From assembly GCA_963965975.1 (NCBI GenBank), contig OZ014415.1, forward strand, positions 2,175,001 to 2,239,000: a stretch of DNA of 64,000 nt, given 5' to 3'. Below the pieces are notes generated by a model that was given only the letters and a program-made list of their open reading frames with translations, was not told where the DNA came from and did no database searches. Source of the stretch: Xestospongia bergquistia. Its lineage: Eukaryota; Porifera; Demospongiae; Haplosclerida; Petrosiidae. This document shows, piece after piece, positions 24,906 through 37,254 of the stretch; position 1 is the first letter of the stretch; the number at the start of each line of letters is the position of its first letter. The position numbers were made by a program, and so were the translations under genes.

Positions 24906-25449
24906 CATAACAATTTAATGATATTTAATGTTTAGTTTGCTTGCATTATTAGCATGTTTCACTAATAAACAATTTTCTACCAAAAAGTGAATAATTTAGA
25001 CATAGTACCAATTTTATAAAGTCTTCATTTCACTGTCTGTAAATTGCTTGAGTTATTTTAGCCAATATATTTGATATGTATGGATTTGCAACTTAAAGTT
25101 CGTGTTAAGCTATTCAATTAATGACATCAGTGATTGGATACTGTATAAAATCACAGAAAACAAATACAAAATATCATATCCAGAGAAACTAAAAGCACAA
25201 ACTGTAATAACAACCAATGAGTACCTATTATGTACAATACGTAAGAAGACTTGCTCAATATCTGGTATTGGTCAATATTCAGATAATTCTAAATAACATC
25301 TCATAATAATATATTAGTATAATGATCTATATTACCAGACACCCATGATGACAATTTAATGTGGTCCTTCTCGTTAAAACATTAAATAATTATAGCTTTT
25401 AAGTTATTCATTAACTGTAAATAATATAGACCAGTACATATAAACTATG

Positions 25450-26871
25450 AACATAAACAGACTGTGTCTTCAAGTCGATGTACTCTTGCAGGACAAGAGA
25501 CAATGTGAATGGTGTATAAAGAGCAGGATTAAATAGACTTTGAGTCACCTACACCCACACAATTATCTATATTATTAAGAGCTAACTAGAACTTTTAATG
25601 ACTTGAGAAATTCCTTAAGCAATTCCTGAATTGTCCTCAATATACATGTTGTCATGACAACTGTTAAAAAGATACCTGGTTTTGTTTAAGAGTAAAGTCT
25701 ATATGTAAAATAACAGTTCTTTCATTACATAATAATTCATCTTGATTAGTATCTGCCTCCATTACAATATATGGACATATAAAAGAGTGTCCATTGTATA
25801 GTTCCTTACTTGGTTTTCTTCACTGTTTTCCTTCATGTTATCTTGATCCAACTGATCAAACAAGCTTCTTATTCCAGTCAGTATAAGAGATTGATGACCT
25901 CTTGAAGCTAACAGTAACAGCTGATAAACCAGAGGTGACATCCCTTCAAGTTTTAATGTCTTCATTACTCTAGTATGAAAATACATACAATATCTTCCTT
26001 GAAATAATAAAAGAATTACCGAAATATTTTCTCTATTAAGAACTTAAGCTCTTCTGATGTTAAGAGTATATCCCTAGAATTAAACTAATAGCAGCAAATA
26101 CTAATTAAACAATGTAGTACCTGCTAATGTTAACAATATGAGATACACATGATGATGACCATCTGATGAGAACAAAATTATGGTAATAATTAAGGGATAT
26201 ACCTGCAGGCAAACAATAAATTTAAAATATGACTTTTATAATCTGGTCCAGTCATTTTATTTGTAATAATGTAATTACCTAAAAAGAAGGTGTGATCATA
26301 AGAGACAAGTCACAGCCCCATACCAAGATTAATTCATTACAGCTGTTAATATTAGGGAACAGTTCCAATGATCTGTGAATATTGATGACCACGCCCCTTT
26401 AATTAGACACATGTATACCTTCTGTTAGCCTGTTTTAATTTCCTCAATAAAATAATCAGCTAAATTAATCAGTGTCATCCTCATAAGATTATCAACCTAA
26501 TATACTACTAATATTAAACAATAAGCAAGTCATATACCTCAGATATTAATTGACCAATAAGTTCTTTAGATTTCTATTACAAAGGCGATTATTATAACAA
26601 TAATATTGCCCAGTTACTTACCAAGTTAATCAATGTGTCACTGTTAAGGAGATCAATAGAAAATAGGAAAACTTCCTTTCGAACGTCATCTTGATCTTGT
26701 GTGGCAGCTGTAGGAAACTCTATAATTATTTGACATCAATTATTTGTTAACCTGCCCTCTTGCAAGTTTAACTACATCATCTCTCTCATTTACAGCAGTA
26801 ATCAATTGTTGTTTAACCTACAAAATAATATACAAATAATCGAATCAGTTAGTATGTACCTTAGCTGTCAT
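25450..26871 (-). pseudogene. FANCI: N-terminal fragment of FANCI, broken
   Basis: A string of small minus-strand exons matches the first third of vertebrate FANCI in order: 26860-26871 (start MTAK), 26752-26817, 26622-26707 (RKEVFLFSIDLL), near 26535-26570 (KSKELIGQLISE), about 26420-26505 (LINLADYFIEEIKTG), 26310-26385 (SLELFPNI), 26220-26280 (YKSHILNLLFAC), 26120-26165 (RWSSSCVSHIV), 26025-26075 (LLTSEELKFLIEK), 25810-25973 (GMSPLVYQLLLLASRGHQS), 25676-25761 (RTVILHIDFTLKQ), then 25620 and 25550-25450. FANCI pairs with FANCD2 in interstrand crosslink repair. The fragment is not functional as read: exons 2 and 3 do not join in phase, a TAA follows KTG, and nothing like the remaining two thirds of the protein follows. 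Confidence 0.7.
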
Positions 26872-26999
26872 TAATAAATATGTGGTTTATAAAAACCAGG
26901 AACGAAGTAATCGTATTCATAGGAATGAGTTCACGATCGACACAACGCGCCCCACAATAGCATGAAGACAAAATCTGCAGTATATATAAAAGGAAACCA

Positions 27000-28540
27000 A
27001 AACGCCAGTCCTCAGTCTATTCTAGGTATGGTTTCTCTTTGACAGAAACATAAAACTCACAAAAAATTTTTCATATATTATTAGCATAAACTTATCAGAT
27101 AATCATTTAACTAGTTCATTAGATATTGATAATCTAATAAAATAATAGTTTTTGATTTCACAGCATTAATTGATCAACTTCTAGAATTATTTTACAGCTC
27201 CTTTTTCTCTAAATAACCAGGATTATAGATTGTATATAACTAATTTAATTTAGTACTACAAAATAGTAATATTATTATATATTTGTCGTCATGTACACCT
27301 TCTTATAACCACATCCACTAAATTACAAAACTAGCAGCCACACCCTATATATACTCTTTTCAACTTTTTCAAACTCAAAGGGATAACTAACTTCATAAAA
27401 ATTTAAGTTATTTCAACCTTATCATCTTAGCTACCAGGAAAACAAGGGCATTATTATAATATTTTTTAAAAATCTAATGCAATTTTTGAGAGGTGTAATA
27501 CTAATGTCACTTAACAAGGACCTATATTGCTAACTCCTTAAAATTTGAAGTGATTTTGTGACATGGAAGAAATCTCAATTTTACCATGGTCTATATATAT
27601 AGTTCATGGCCTGAATTAAAAATGGACAATCATTGGTAGTCAAATCACTTGATTTTTTATGAAGTTAGATATATAGTCCTTGTTAAGTAATTGTTTGTGC
27701 TCAGAAGTGTTGCAAAAATCTATATTGTTGTGATGACTCCAACATTTTGATAAAAACAGAAAAACTCATAAAATATTGTAAAAATAATTGAATACATTTA
27801 AAATTGACAATTTAATTCATTACAAATTTAAACTTATTTATAATAAAGGCTATGATGAAGTTATACTAAGATGGATAAGTATCCTCTCTTTGTGAAGTAA
27901 ATACTTTACCAACGCAAACTTGATCTTATGACAAAATAAACTGAACAGTTTTTTGATATTTCCCTTCAATATAGAGATCACGTGATGTGGCAGAACCCTC
28001 TATAATTAGTGTAAAATGTAATTATGGTAATGATAGAACATGCCTTTTATACTTGAACTTTGTCATATAATTTTATCACCATCTTTAATGTATCTGCCAA
28101 TATCCCAGTCACATGACCTAATGTACATCAAATTACAATTTTACAAGATTTTGTCACTTACCTGGTGCATAGCTGAAGAATGCAATGAATTGACTTGATC
28201 TGTACGAATTGTATGCAACATATTAAAAACAAAAAAATTAACAGAGAAAGTAGACGCCACTTTGTTGTATACTGACTATGATAGAAATGATGAGGCAATA
28301 GTTGTAGAGTTGAAGAGGTCCTGTACATGAAATAAAGAACAGGTAGCATTGCAGTAAATATGAGTAAAATGTGAGAGAACATCAATGCAGGCAATATCTG
28401 ATGCTTTGCTCAAGAGTTACTTTTGGTGTGGTTGTTGATTTTTGCAATTTAGTGGCTGTAGTTAATAAAAGGAGTCCGTTTCAGAATTAATTTTTGTGTT
28501 GACTAAGGGTTAATAAAATGTCAGGGTTATGGTTCACAGC
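27000..28540. other. Intergenic, nothing recognised
   Basis: AT-rich sequence without a convincing exon on either strand. The heme-binding exon of the neighbouring P450 remnant (F-x-x-G-x-x-x-C-x-G) was looked for here and not found. Confidence 0.5.
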
Positions 28541-28544
28541 ATAC

Positions 28545-30050
<1,506 letters not shown>

Positions 30051-30200
30051 CTTTAAAAATTCTAATGGTAATACTCGTCAACCATAACACTGATATTAAT
30101 ACAACAGTATGATCTCATGAGACAACATAAACCACCAGTGGAATTTGGCTGCCACACCCTTTAATTAAGAATTTGCTTGCTCAGCCACAGCTATATAGTT

Positions 30201-33200
30201 ATGGAGAAAGCTTTCAAAAACAAAGACAAGGAAGAAGTTCTACGTCAACTACGAACACATTCTGGCTCAGAACTTGAGTGTGAAGATGCTCTACACCGAG
30301 CTTGTGAGAATGGATGGATAGATGTGGCAAAAATTCTCTTGGATAAGTTTCTAATAAACCCTGATATTCCTGATTTCTGGAAGACTAAACTAAAACCGAT
30401 ACACGCAGCTGCCAGATCGGGTCAGGTTGAAGCTATTTCTTTTTTAGTTGTAAATGGAGCACCAGTTGATTCTGAAGATGCCACTGGCAATTCAGCTCTT
30501 CACTATGCCATGCGTGAAGGCCATTGGAAGGCAATTGAAGAGCTCATTACACGTTTTAATGCAAACCTACTCAAGAATAATATACACGGGTCTGTTCCAC
30601 TTCTTCTTGGATTGGATTATGCTTTGAAACACAACGATAACACTGCTTTCCATTCTCTACTAAAATTGTACGATTCATTTCAATCGTCATACACTATCCC
30701 ATACTCTATTGTGCAAGCAATGTATGAGAAAGATTGGATAGATGACTTGCTTTATCTTTTGCAGATCGATGGGGACAAAGCTAAAGTGAGTCCATCAGAT
30801 ATGCACACACCTCTAGTTTTAACACTAGCAGAGAATGGTGACAAAGACATACTGAAGATCCTCTTAAAGCATGATGCTGACATTACGTCAGTTGATGCTC
30901 ATGGAAACACTACTTTATTGCTTGCCTTAGATGGTGGTCATTGGGAATTGGCTGAGTTAATCCTCAAGGCTGCTCCAGGATTAGCAAATGTAATGAATGA
31001 GCATGGAAAAGGTGCAGTACGTTTTGCCTCTAGGGGAGGTAATCTAGACTCATTGAAGCTTCTTGTTAAGCATGGTGCTGATCCAGATGTTGCTGACAGA
31101 GATGGAAACACGCCTTTGCTGTCTGCTTTGAGAGAAGACCACAGAATTGTCGCAGAGTATTTGGTGAAAGATTTACAGTGCAATATAGGTCACCTTAACA
31201 AATATGGTGACTCACCGTTCTCTACTGAATTGCTTAGTGCTTTGTATGAAGCTAACATGGACAGAGCATTGTGGCTATTAGAGCTCAATATGATCTCAAG
31301 TAAGGTTCACAATCATCTTGCTTCATTACCTAAGAATGCACTGCAGCTAGCATGTCAAAAAAATCTTATTCCTGTTGTTGAAAAATTCTTACAAATCTAC
31401 CACTGTGATCCACTTGAACCCAGTAAAGTCAATGGACAAACTTCCCTTCACAATGCCTTTAAGGACAAGAACATAGAGCTAGCAAAGCTTCTGTTAGCAT
31501 ATAAAGCATGTTCTCCTCAACTTGAAGCCAAGAATGGTGACACATTACTTTCGATAGCTGAGAATGATAACCAACTTCTTGAACTCCTTGAATTGGGTCA
31601 GCATAGCAGTGTCGAATTTGCCCGTAAACCTGTTAAAATCTTTGTTGTGGGAAACCCCTCCTCAGGAAAGAGTGCTTTAGTACATTCTATCAAGATGAGT
31701 GCTGGAGACACCAAATTTTTCTCTCAAGTGGGAACACTCACTAAACGAAAATCATCTATTGGAATCAAATGTAGAAAGATAATCCTCAAGGAAGCAGGAA
31801 AGGTAATCATTTATGACTGTTCTGGCCATCCACAATACTATACTAGTCATGCAGCTATAATCCAAGATCTTGTCAAATCATCACCCGCTGTGTTTATTAT
31901 AGCAGTCAACATCAACCAGAACAGAGAAGAAGTTACAAAACAGGTTACATACTGGGCTGACTTCATCAAATGTCTTTGCCATAACTCATCTGGTCAGTCT
32001 TACGTAATTGTAGCTGGGAGTTATGCAGACAAATCAAGTATGAATCCATGGGGGTTTCAGAATTGCTCATTGGTAAGTGATTCCATTAGCAGCATTGTTT
32101 CTGGTGGTTGTGTCATGTTAGATTGTCGCAAATTATCATCTCATGGCCTGACGAATCTTCTCTCCCTTATCTCCCAAAGTTGCGCTAGCATTAAAACACA
32201 GGTTTCAAAGCTTCAATTTGAGCATTTAGCTCTTTATGCGTATATTACTGATCAGTTGCCCATGATCAGTTGCTCCTATCCAGAGTTGTCCCATTTCATT
32301 CCCAGGAACGATGTTGAAATTTACCCTTTAGAAGATGTTCAACTTGAGGTCAGCTTAAAATTACTAAATGATAAAGGCTTAGTGCTCTTTTTAAAAGATG
32401 AAATTGATATTCACAGAAGTCAGATAGTATTGCAGCCCGAAGTTCTTCTGCTTGATGTTCTTGGCTCTGTCCTTGCACCACATAGCTACAAACAACACTG
32501 TCCACTTGACAACACTAGTGGGAATGTTCAAATAGGACATATACTTCAACGCTTTCCCAATTTAGATCCCAAAATGCTACAATTATTTTTTGAATATTAT
32601 TCTTTATGTTTGGGTCTGCCTGTTGATAGTGAGTCTCAGGAATCTATATTATTTTTTCCAGCTTTAGTTACACAGGAACATCCTAGTAATGATCTTGCCG
32701 CCGCAATGCAAGTCCCTAATGATGGCTACAAATTTGGATGGCTCACCAATCTATATCATGAAGACAGAGTAGTTCTCTTTTCAAGTCGTTTTTTTCATTT
32801 ATTACAAATAGAAGTCATGAAGATGTTTGCCAACATTCCTAAATCTGGTGAAAACCTGTCCCCTGAAGCTCAACCTAAAGTGGAAGTGTGGAGGCAGGGC
32901 ATCTACTATACTGATGGTGATGGGGTCCATGCAGTGATAGAACTCTTAGAGGATTATCAATGCATTTGTTTACTGATGTCGTGTCTGAATGAAAGAGAAA
33001 TGAAACTAGTCGAGAGGCGAAGTCAGCTGATACAGCTAGTACATGCTGTCAAAGAGAAGTGCTGTAGTTATGATGGTATACATTCTTTAGAGTATGTCAT
33101 TGCTCCTTCTGAGTTGAAGCATTATCCTCTGCAACGGCCATCATCAGAATTGTGTAAGTGTAATGTTAGTACTATTGCTACTGCCATTATCAATGGTGAA

Positions 33201-33762
33201 GATTCTATTCACTTCTCTGATAACGAGTCCACTGATTTGAAGCATTTGCTTTACTTTGATGCTTACAATGGGCTTACATCATCTTTGCTGAATTGTCTGA
33301 TTAACTTGACAGCAGATGACCTTTCCATTGATCTTTTAAAGAGTATTGCAGAATGTATATCTGGAACTTCAACTGATCCACTGATCATTGCTTGTCATTT
33401 ATTAGTGCTACCAATGGAAGTTATTACCCAGATCTTAGCAGAACATGGGCCAACTTCTGATGTTATTATGTTCGAGTTCTTTAAGAACTGGTCAGAGCAA
33501 TTAACTTCTCCTAACAAGGTGGAAACACTGAAAGATGTTCTCGCTCGATTTAGTCTTTTTTGTCACAAAGGCAACTCACTGGTAGGTTATTACTGTTAAA
33601 CTTAATTATTAATACACTTATCTGATTAATTGCTTTACATATTGTGACAGAAGAAAGTATCAAGCACTATTTTTTGTACATTTATAGATTCAGTTGGTTA
33701 ATGATCACCAGGGACTGAAGGGAGAAAGTTTATCTTGTCAATCTACCACACCTAGCAAGTAA
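30201..33762 (+). CDS. Ankyrin-Roc-COR-death-like protein (DAPK1-like C-terminal architecture)
   Basis: The true start is the ATG at 30201 (MEKAFKNKDK); an open frame begins earlier but without ATG. Ankyrin repeats span about residues 15-465 (for example IHAAARSGQVEAISFLVVNG, GNSALHYAMREGHWKAIEEL). A Roc-type GTPase follows with P-loop GNPSSGKS near 482-489, a switch motif DCSGH near 539 and SYADK near 605 in the G4 position. Then comes a COR-like region and, at about 1015-1120, a helical segment resembling a death domain (ITQILAEHG, FEFFKNWSEQ). Reading straight through gives 1132 residues (stop 33597-33599). A GTAGGT donor after 33581 and an acceptor before 33688 give an alternative 1151-residue form ending STTPSK at 33762, which I prefer. 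No kinase or LRR is present. Confidence 0.85.
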
Positions 33763-33934
33763 AAATGGAGAATTAATAGTGAAGTTTGAATAACCTAATT
33801 TTTGCTTATATATTTCTAAAATCATTCACTGACAAATGTAATTAGTTTTATTTCAGTTTGAAGTGATAATCATAACTATTTTTGTGTTGGTTTACTTTTA
33901 AATTTGTTTCTACTTTCAATTTTAGTAAGAATTT

Positions 33935-34545
33935 TTAAAAATTCGATGCATTAATATTGGTCTTTAACTTTCTCTTAGAGTCAAGTATGACAAACAATAT
34001 CAAAGAAAAAATAACAAGGAAATAAATAAACACTATTACTACTAAACCAATTACAGCAATTTTAAGAATATCATTTTTGTCTCCTATAAAATCTAGAGAT
34101 AGCATTATAGCTCTTTCAAGGAATAAAAAATCAAATACTACTATTATTACTACTAATATTTTACCACAATTAATTAATCTGACAAATTGATAGGGTAGTG
34201 TTCCAGAGTCCAGTAGCTTGACATGCAGCCATTTCACTCCCATAGCTCATACCTAAAATTGCATGTAAATACAAGTAATGAACCAAACATCTATAAAAAC
34301 CTTTCCAATTGCTTGTCCATTAACTGGTGTCTCTGGATCATCACAGTCTATGAATGATGTAGTCCATAATCCATTGAATTGTTATGCTATAATGTCATCT
34401 CCTGTAAGTACAAATCCTATACTGAGTTATATTGTAATGTAGCTCCATATTGTGCATCCTACTAGCTTACTATCCAGAAGAGCAGCAACATCACTATCAA
34501 CATTCAGTGGATTGAAGTGACTGACATAGCTGTAACATAAATTAA
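33935..34545 (-). pseudogene. Decayed CCP (sushi) membrane protein fragment
   Basis: Pieces on the minus strand suggest a broken receptor gene: near 34465-34535 SYVSHFNPLNVDSDVAALLD, near 34300-34375 DCDDPETPVNGQAIGK (start of a CCP module), near 34170-34255 YGSEMAACQATGLWNTTLSI followed by C (end of the same module, interrupted by TAA), and at 33960-34060 a hydrophobic segment followed by DSKRKLK, as a transmembrane stop would look. The last part is in another frame. CCP modules combined with scavenger-receptor cysteine-rich domains are known from sponge surface proteins. I see no intact frame through it. Confidence 0.4.
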
Positions 34546-35160
34546 ATACACTAATGCAATACCAACAGTTTCAATGCCTACCAATATTAGTAGCATTTTT
34601 ATTGTCATGACATATGCCTTATGTTACTACATATATGGGGAGGGGGGAGGGGGGGGGTCTAAAAAATAAATGCATTAACTGTGTCTATGTATTGAATTAT
34701 CTCTGAATGCATCAATGTTAAAGACGTACCATACAAAATAAATAAGTACTTCATTAACAAAATTTACCATTTATTATGATTATGTATATGTCTTCTCATG
34801 TGCAACTGAGCATATATGCATGTACATGAGATATGAATTCCATAGTAACAACCTTGACCCAGTAACATATTTCCAACATTTAGCTATATAAACAATTAAT
34901 TAATTTTATAACATAGTAACTATGACCACAAGAATATCATTGATACATTTATTGCATCTAGTAACAACCATACAATCTATGAAACAATAATATTGGTTAA
35001 ATCAACCAATTAATTTTCAGTGTGCACAATTGGGAGAAAATAATCATACATATGACATACATTATGTAGTTATAATAATTGCAGAAAATAATAAATTTTG
35101 TATTTGTGGTAGTCAGAGGCTATAATGTACATGTGGATGCTACATAACTGCAGGTATAAG
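34546..35160. other. Intergenic with a G-rich tract
   Basis: No coding sequence recognised. A poly-G tract (GGGGAGGGGGGAGGGGGGGG type) at about 34637-34657 stands out in the AT-rich background and fits a G-quadruplex pattern. The rest is low-complexity AT sequence. Confidence 0.6.
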
Positions 35161-36155
35161 TTACTTTCTAACAACAAGAATGACAAAAAAGACAGTAAAG
35201 ACAGCAATTTGCAGTCCATCACGCATATACAATATCACTATAAATACAAATACTGCAAACAACTGGATAAATTGGGTACTAGAGAGACGGAGATATGCTC
35301 GAACAACTGGCCAAACTCCCACTTGTGCTGTATTGTGAGTACCAATTCTAGACAGTTCCATAGCTCCAAATATATTAGTGATTACAGCTGGGTGGATGAA
35401 CTTTGCCAACTCATGATCAATGACACACAGATATGCTGAGAGTAATAGTAAGCTGTAGAATGCTACAGTTCTAAAACGCAACATCATCATAGTTTTGACC
35501 AGTGTATAGGTACGTGAACTTGACAATTGGAAGGCCACATCAATGGCATACTCTTGACAGCTGTATCCTGACTGCATCTTCTCATTGTCTACCACATTCT
35601 TCATCTTTAATGACCGTTTAACCCTTGTCACAAACCCTACCTCTATCAGTTGATACTTCCTACGTTTCTCCTCTGGCATGTTCTCGAAGGGAATCTTTAT
35701 CCCCTCACCAGATATGACATTCCCAACTGCATGGGTGTAAACATATGTCTCACTTGCCTTGTCATAGACCACTACCACCCAATGAGATGTAGTGTCCGAA
35801 GTATCACTGATGTCATCAGATTTGATGATTTGTCCAATATATAGAACTTGATCAGTGGAGGCATTCTTGCCCACAAACACACGCCACACGATGAATATGT
35901 AGGGAAGGAGATACAGTACTGGTAACCACAGTCCTAATATACTGATGAACAGCACCATGTAACGATACAGGATCTCATACTGATACCAAATTAGGATAGC
36001 AAATAGGCCCAAGAAGCTGAGAGAAATAAATATATAATCATCTTCTACCAATGTGTGCAGCAGCACTAGGGAAATCATTGGTATCTGGACAGCAATGACA
36101 AATTTGTCTTTTAATTTGTATCTCGAAAGCAGGTAAATCAAAAACTCAGAGGCTG
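35161..36155 (-). CDS. Polytopic membrane protein with His/Cys (LRAT/NlpC-like) domain, 3' exon
   Basis: An open frame of about 330 residues ends with TAA at 35161. There is no ATG at its upper end; an acceptor (CACGCAG) before 36155 suggests an exon starting ASEFLIYLLSRYK, with an unseen first exon. Three to four hydrophobic helices (for example QIPMISLVLLHTL, MVLFISILGLWLPVLYLL) precede a soluble domain of about 130 residues with SHWVVVVYDK, YVYTHAVGN and GYSCQEYAIDVAFQL, then about three more hydrophobic segments. The H-W ... T-H ... C-Q-E order is like the catalytic His and Cys of LRAT/NlpC-P60 folds, where the Cys follows the His in permuted members. Function is unknown; acyltransferase or peptidase activity is inference. 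Confidence 0.65.
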
Positions 36156-36484
36156 CGTGTATTGAAGGCAAAGATAATAAGGAGAAGTTAGAGGATTAAT
36201 TGGAATCATAAACTTGCGTGTATTGCGCAATATCAGAGTTAATCTAATTATTAATATTAATAATATAATGTATAATATAATTAATTTATAACTTATAAAT
36301 AATTTTAACTAATTCAAATTAGCTAATACGATTAATCTTATATATATCTTATGGCTTATTATGTAAAGTTGTTACTATACTGCAGGTGTGATCTACCAAT
36401 CAGATTCATCTTTACTACTCCAAGTGGATTGTAACCGGCACTCCATTTTGATTGGCCAATACCCATGACCCTATCAACGGATGT

Positions 36485-36722
36485 GGTTATATTTGTGACA
36501 TGATTTGCAAAAAGGGACCACTTCTGGCAAAATATTTGTGACCTGATTTGTGAAAAAAAATGTTAAAAATTCTCAAAAAACAGTTCTGTATACATAATGT
36601 TGATATATATATATATGCATAACTATTCTTTATGTATGCAAACTGTTTTTTGATATGTTTTTACAAATCAAGTCACAAAATATTTTTGGTCCCTTTTTGC
36701 AAATCAGGTCATATTTGATGTT
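36485..36722. mobile_element. Fold-back (palindromic) MITE-like element
   Basis: The sequence GATTTGCAAAAAGGGACCA at about 36502-36520 and its reverse complement TGGTCCCTTTTTGCAAATC near 36690-36708 are the ends of a long imperfect inverted repeat of roughly 235 bp, centred near 36605 on a TA run. The inner parts also pair (AAAAACAGTT with AACTGTTTTT). There are no coding motifs. Fold-back elements and some DNA-transposon MITEs look like this. No clear target duplication was found. Confidence 0.6.
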
Positions 36723-37254
36723 CATAATTTTATTAATAATATTTCAAAGTTCCTTTTCAGTGCGGTGAGTGGTTAGATGGGAGCCTCAGGAGGATAGATG
36801 TCAGCTTACGTCTTTTTTCCCTTAGTATTTTTGTCTTTTTTGTCCAAGTTTTTTCTGTCCAATGGCCATTGTCTAAATTTTTGTTACTCATTGTCTTTTA
36901 AATTGAATTTATCATTAATGGTTACTCTATAGAGTATGTTAAAGCATATTAGGGGAGACTATTGACTGTTAATCATACACTCAACAGTTTATAGTTTAGG
37001 AATCATTTTCTTAAGCTAAACAATAAGAATGAAGTGCTGCAAAATAGCCAGAATTCACAAGTTACCAGTTGTGGTCAAATAACCATTGCCTACTAATTAA
37101 TCATGAATTAAAGTATGCAATGTCAACTATATTCCCTTTCTTAAAGTACAAGATACATTTAAAAATTCAATTAAGAGTTTATAAAAAAGTAAAAGTGTAG
37201 CGAAAGTACAAGTACTTTGTCTTATCATTGTGGTTTCCATATTTCATGATTTGC

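Noticed and set aside
25102-25296. Plus-strand frame of 64 codons
   Set aside because: No similarity that I recognise, no splice context, and AT-rich codons typical of chance frames in this region.
30177-30200. Upstream start of the ankyrin-Roc frame at 30177
   Set aside because: The codon at 30177 is TTG; the first ATG in frame is at 30201. The same reasoning moved the starts of ORC2 (GTG at 57449) and glycosyltransferase copy 2 (TTG at 44449).
36370-36470. Possible first exon (MGIGQSKWSAGYNP) for the membrane protein at 35161-36155
   Set aside because: There is an ATG and an open stretch, but the only donors are weak (GTAGTA, GTAGAT) and there is no signal or hydrophobic start; not strong enough to call.
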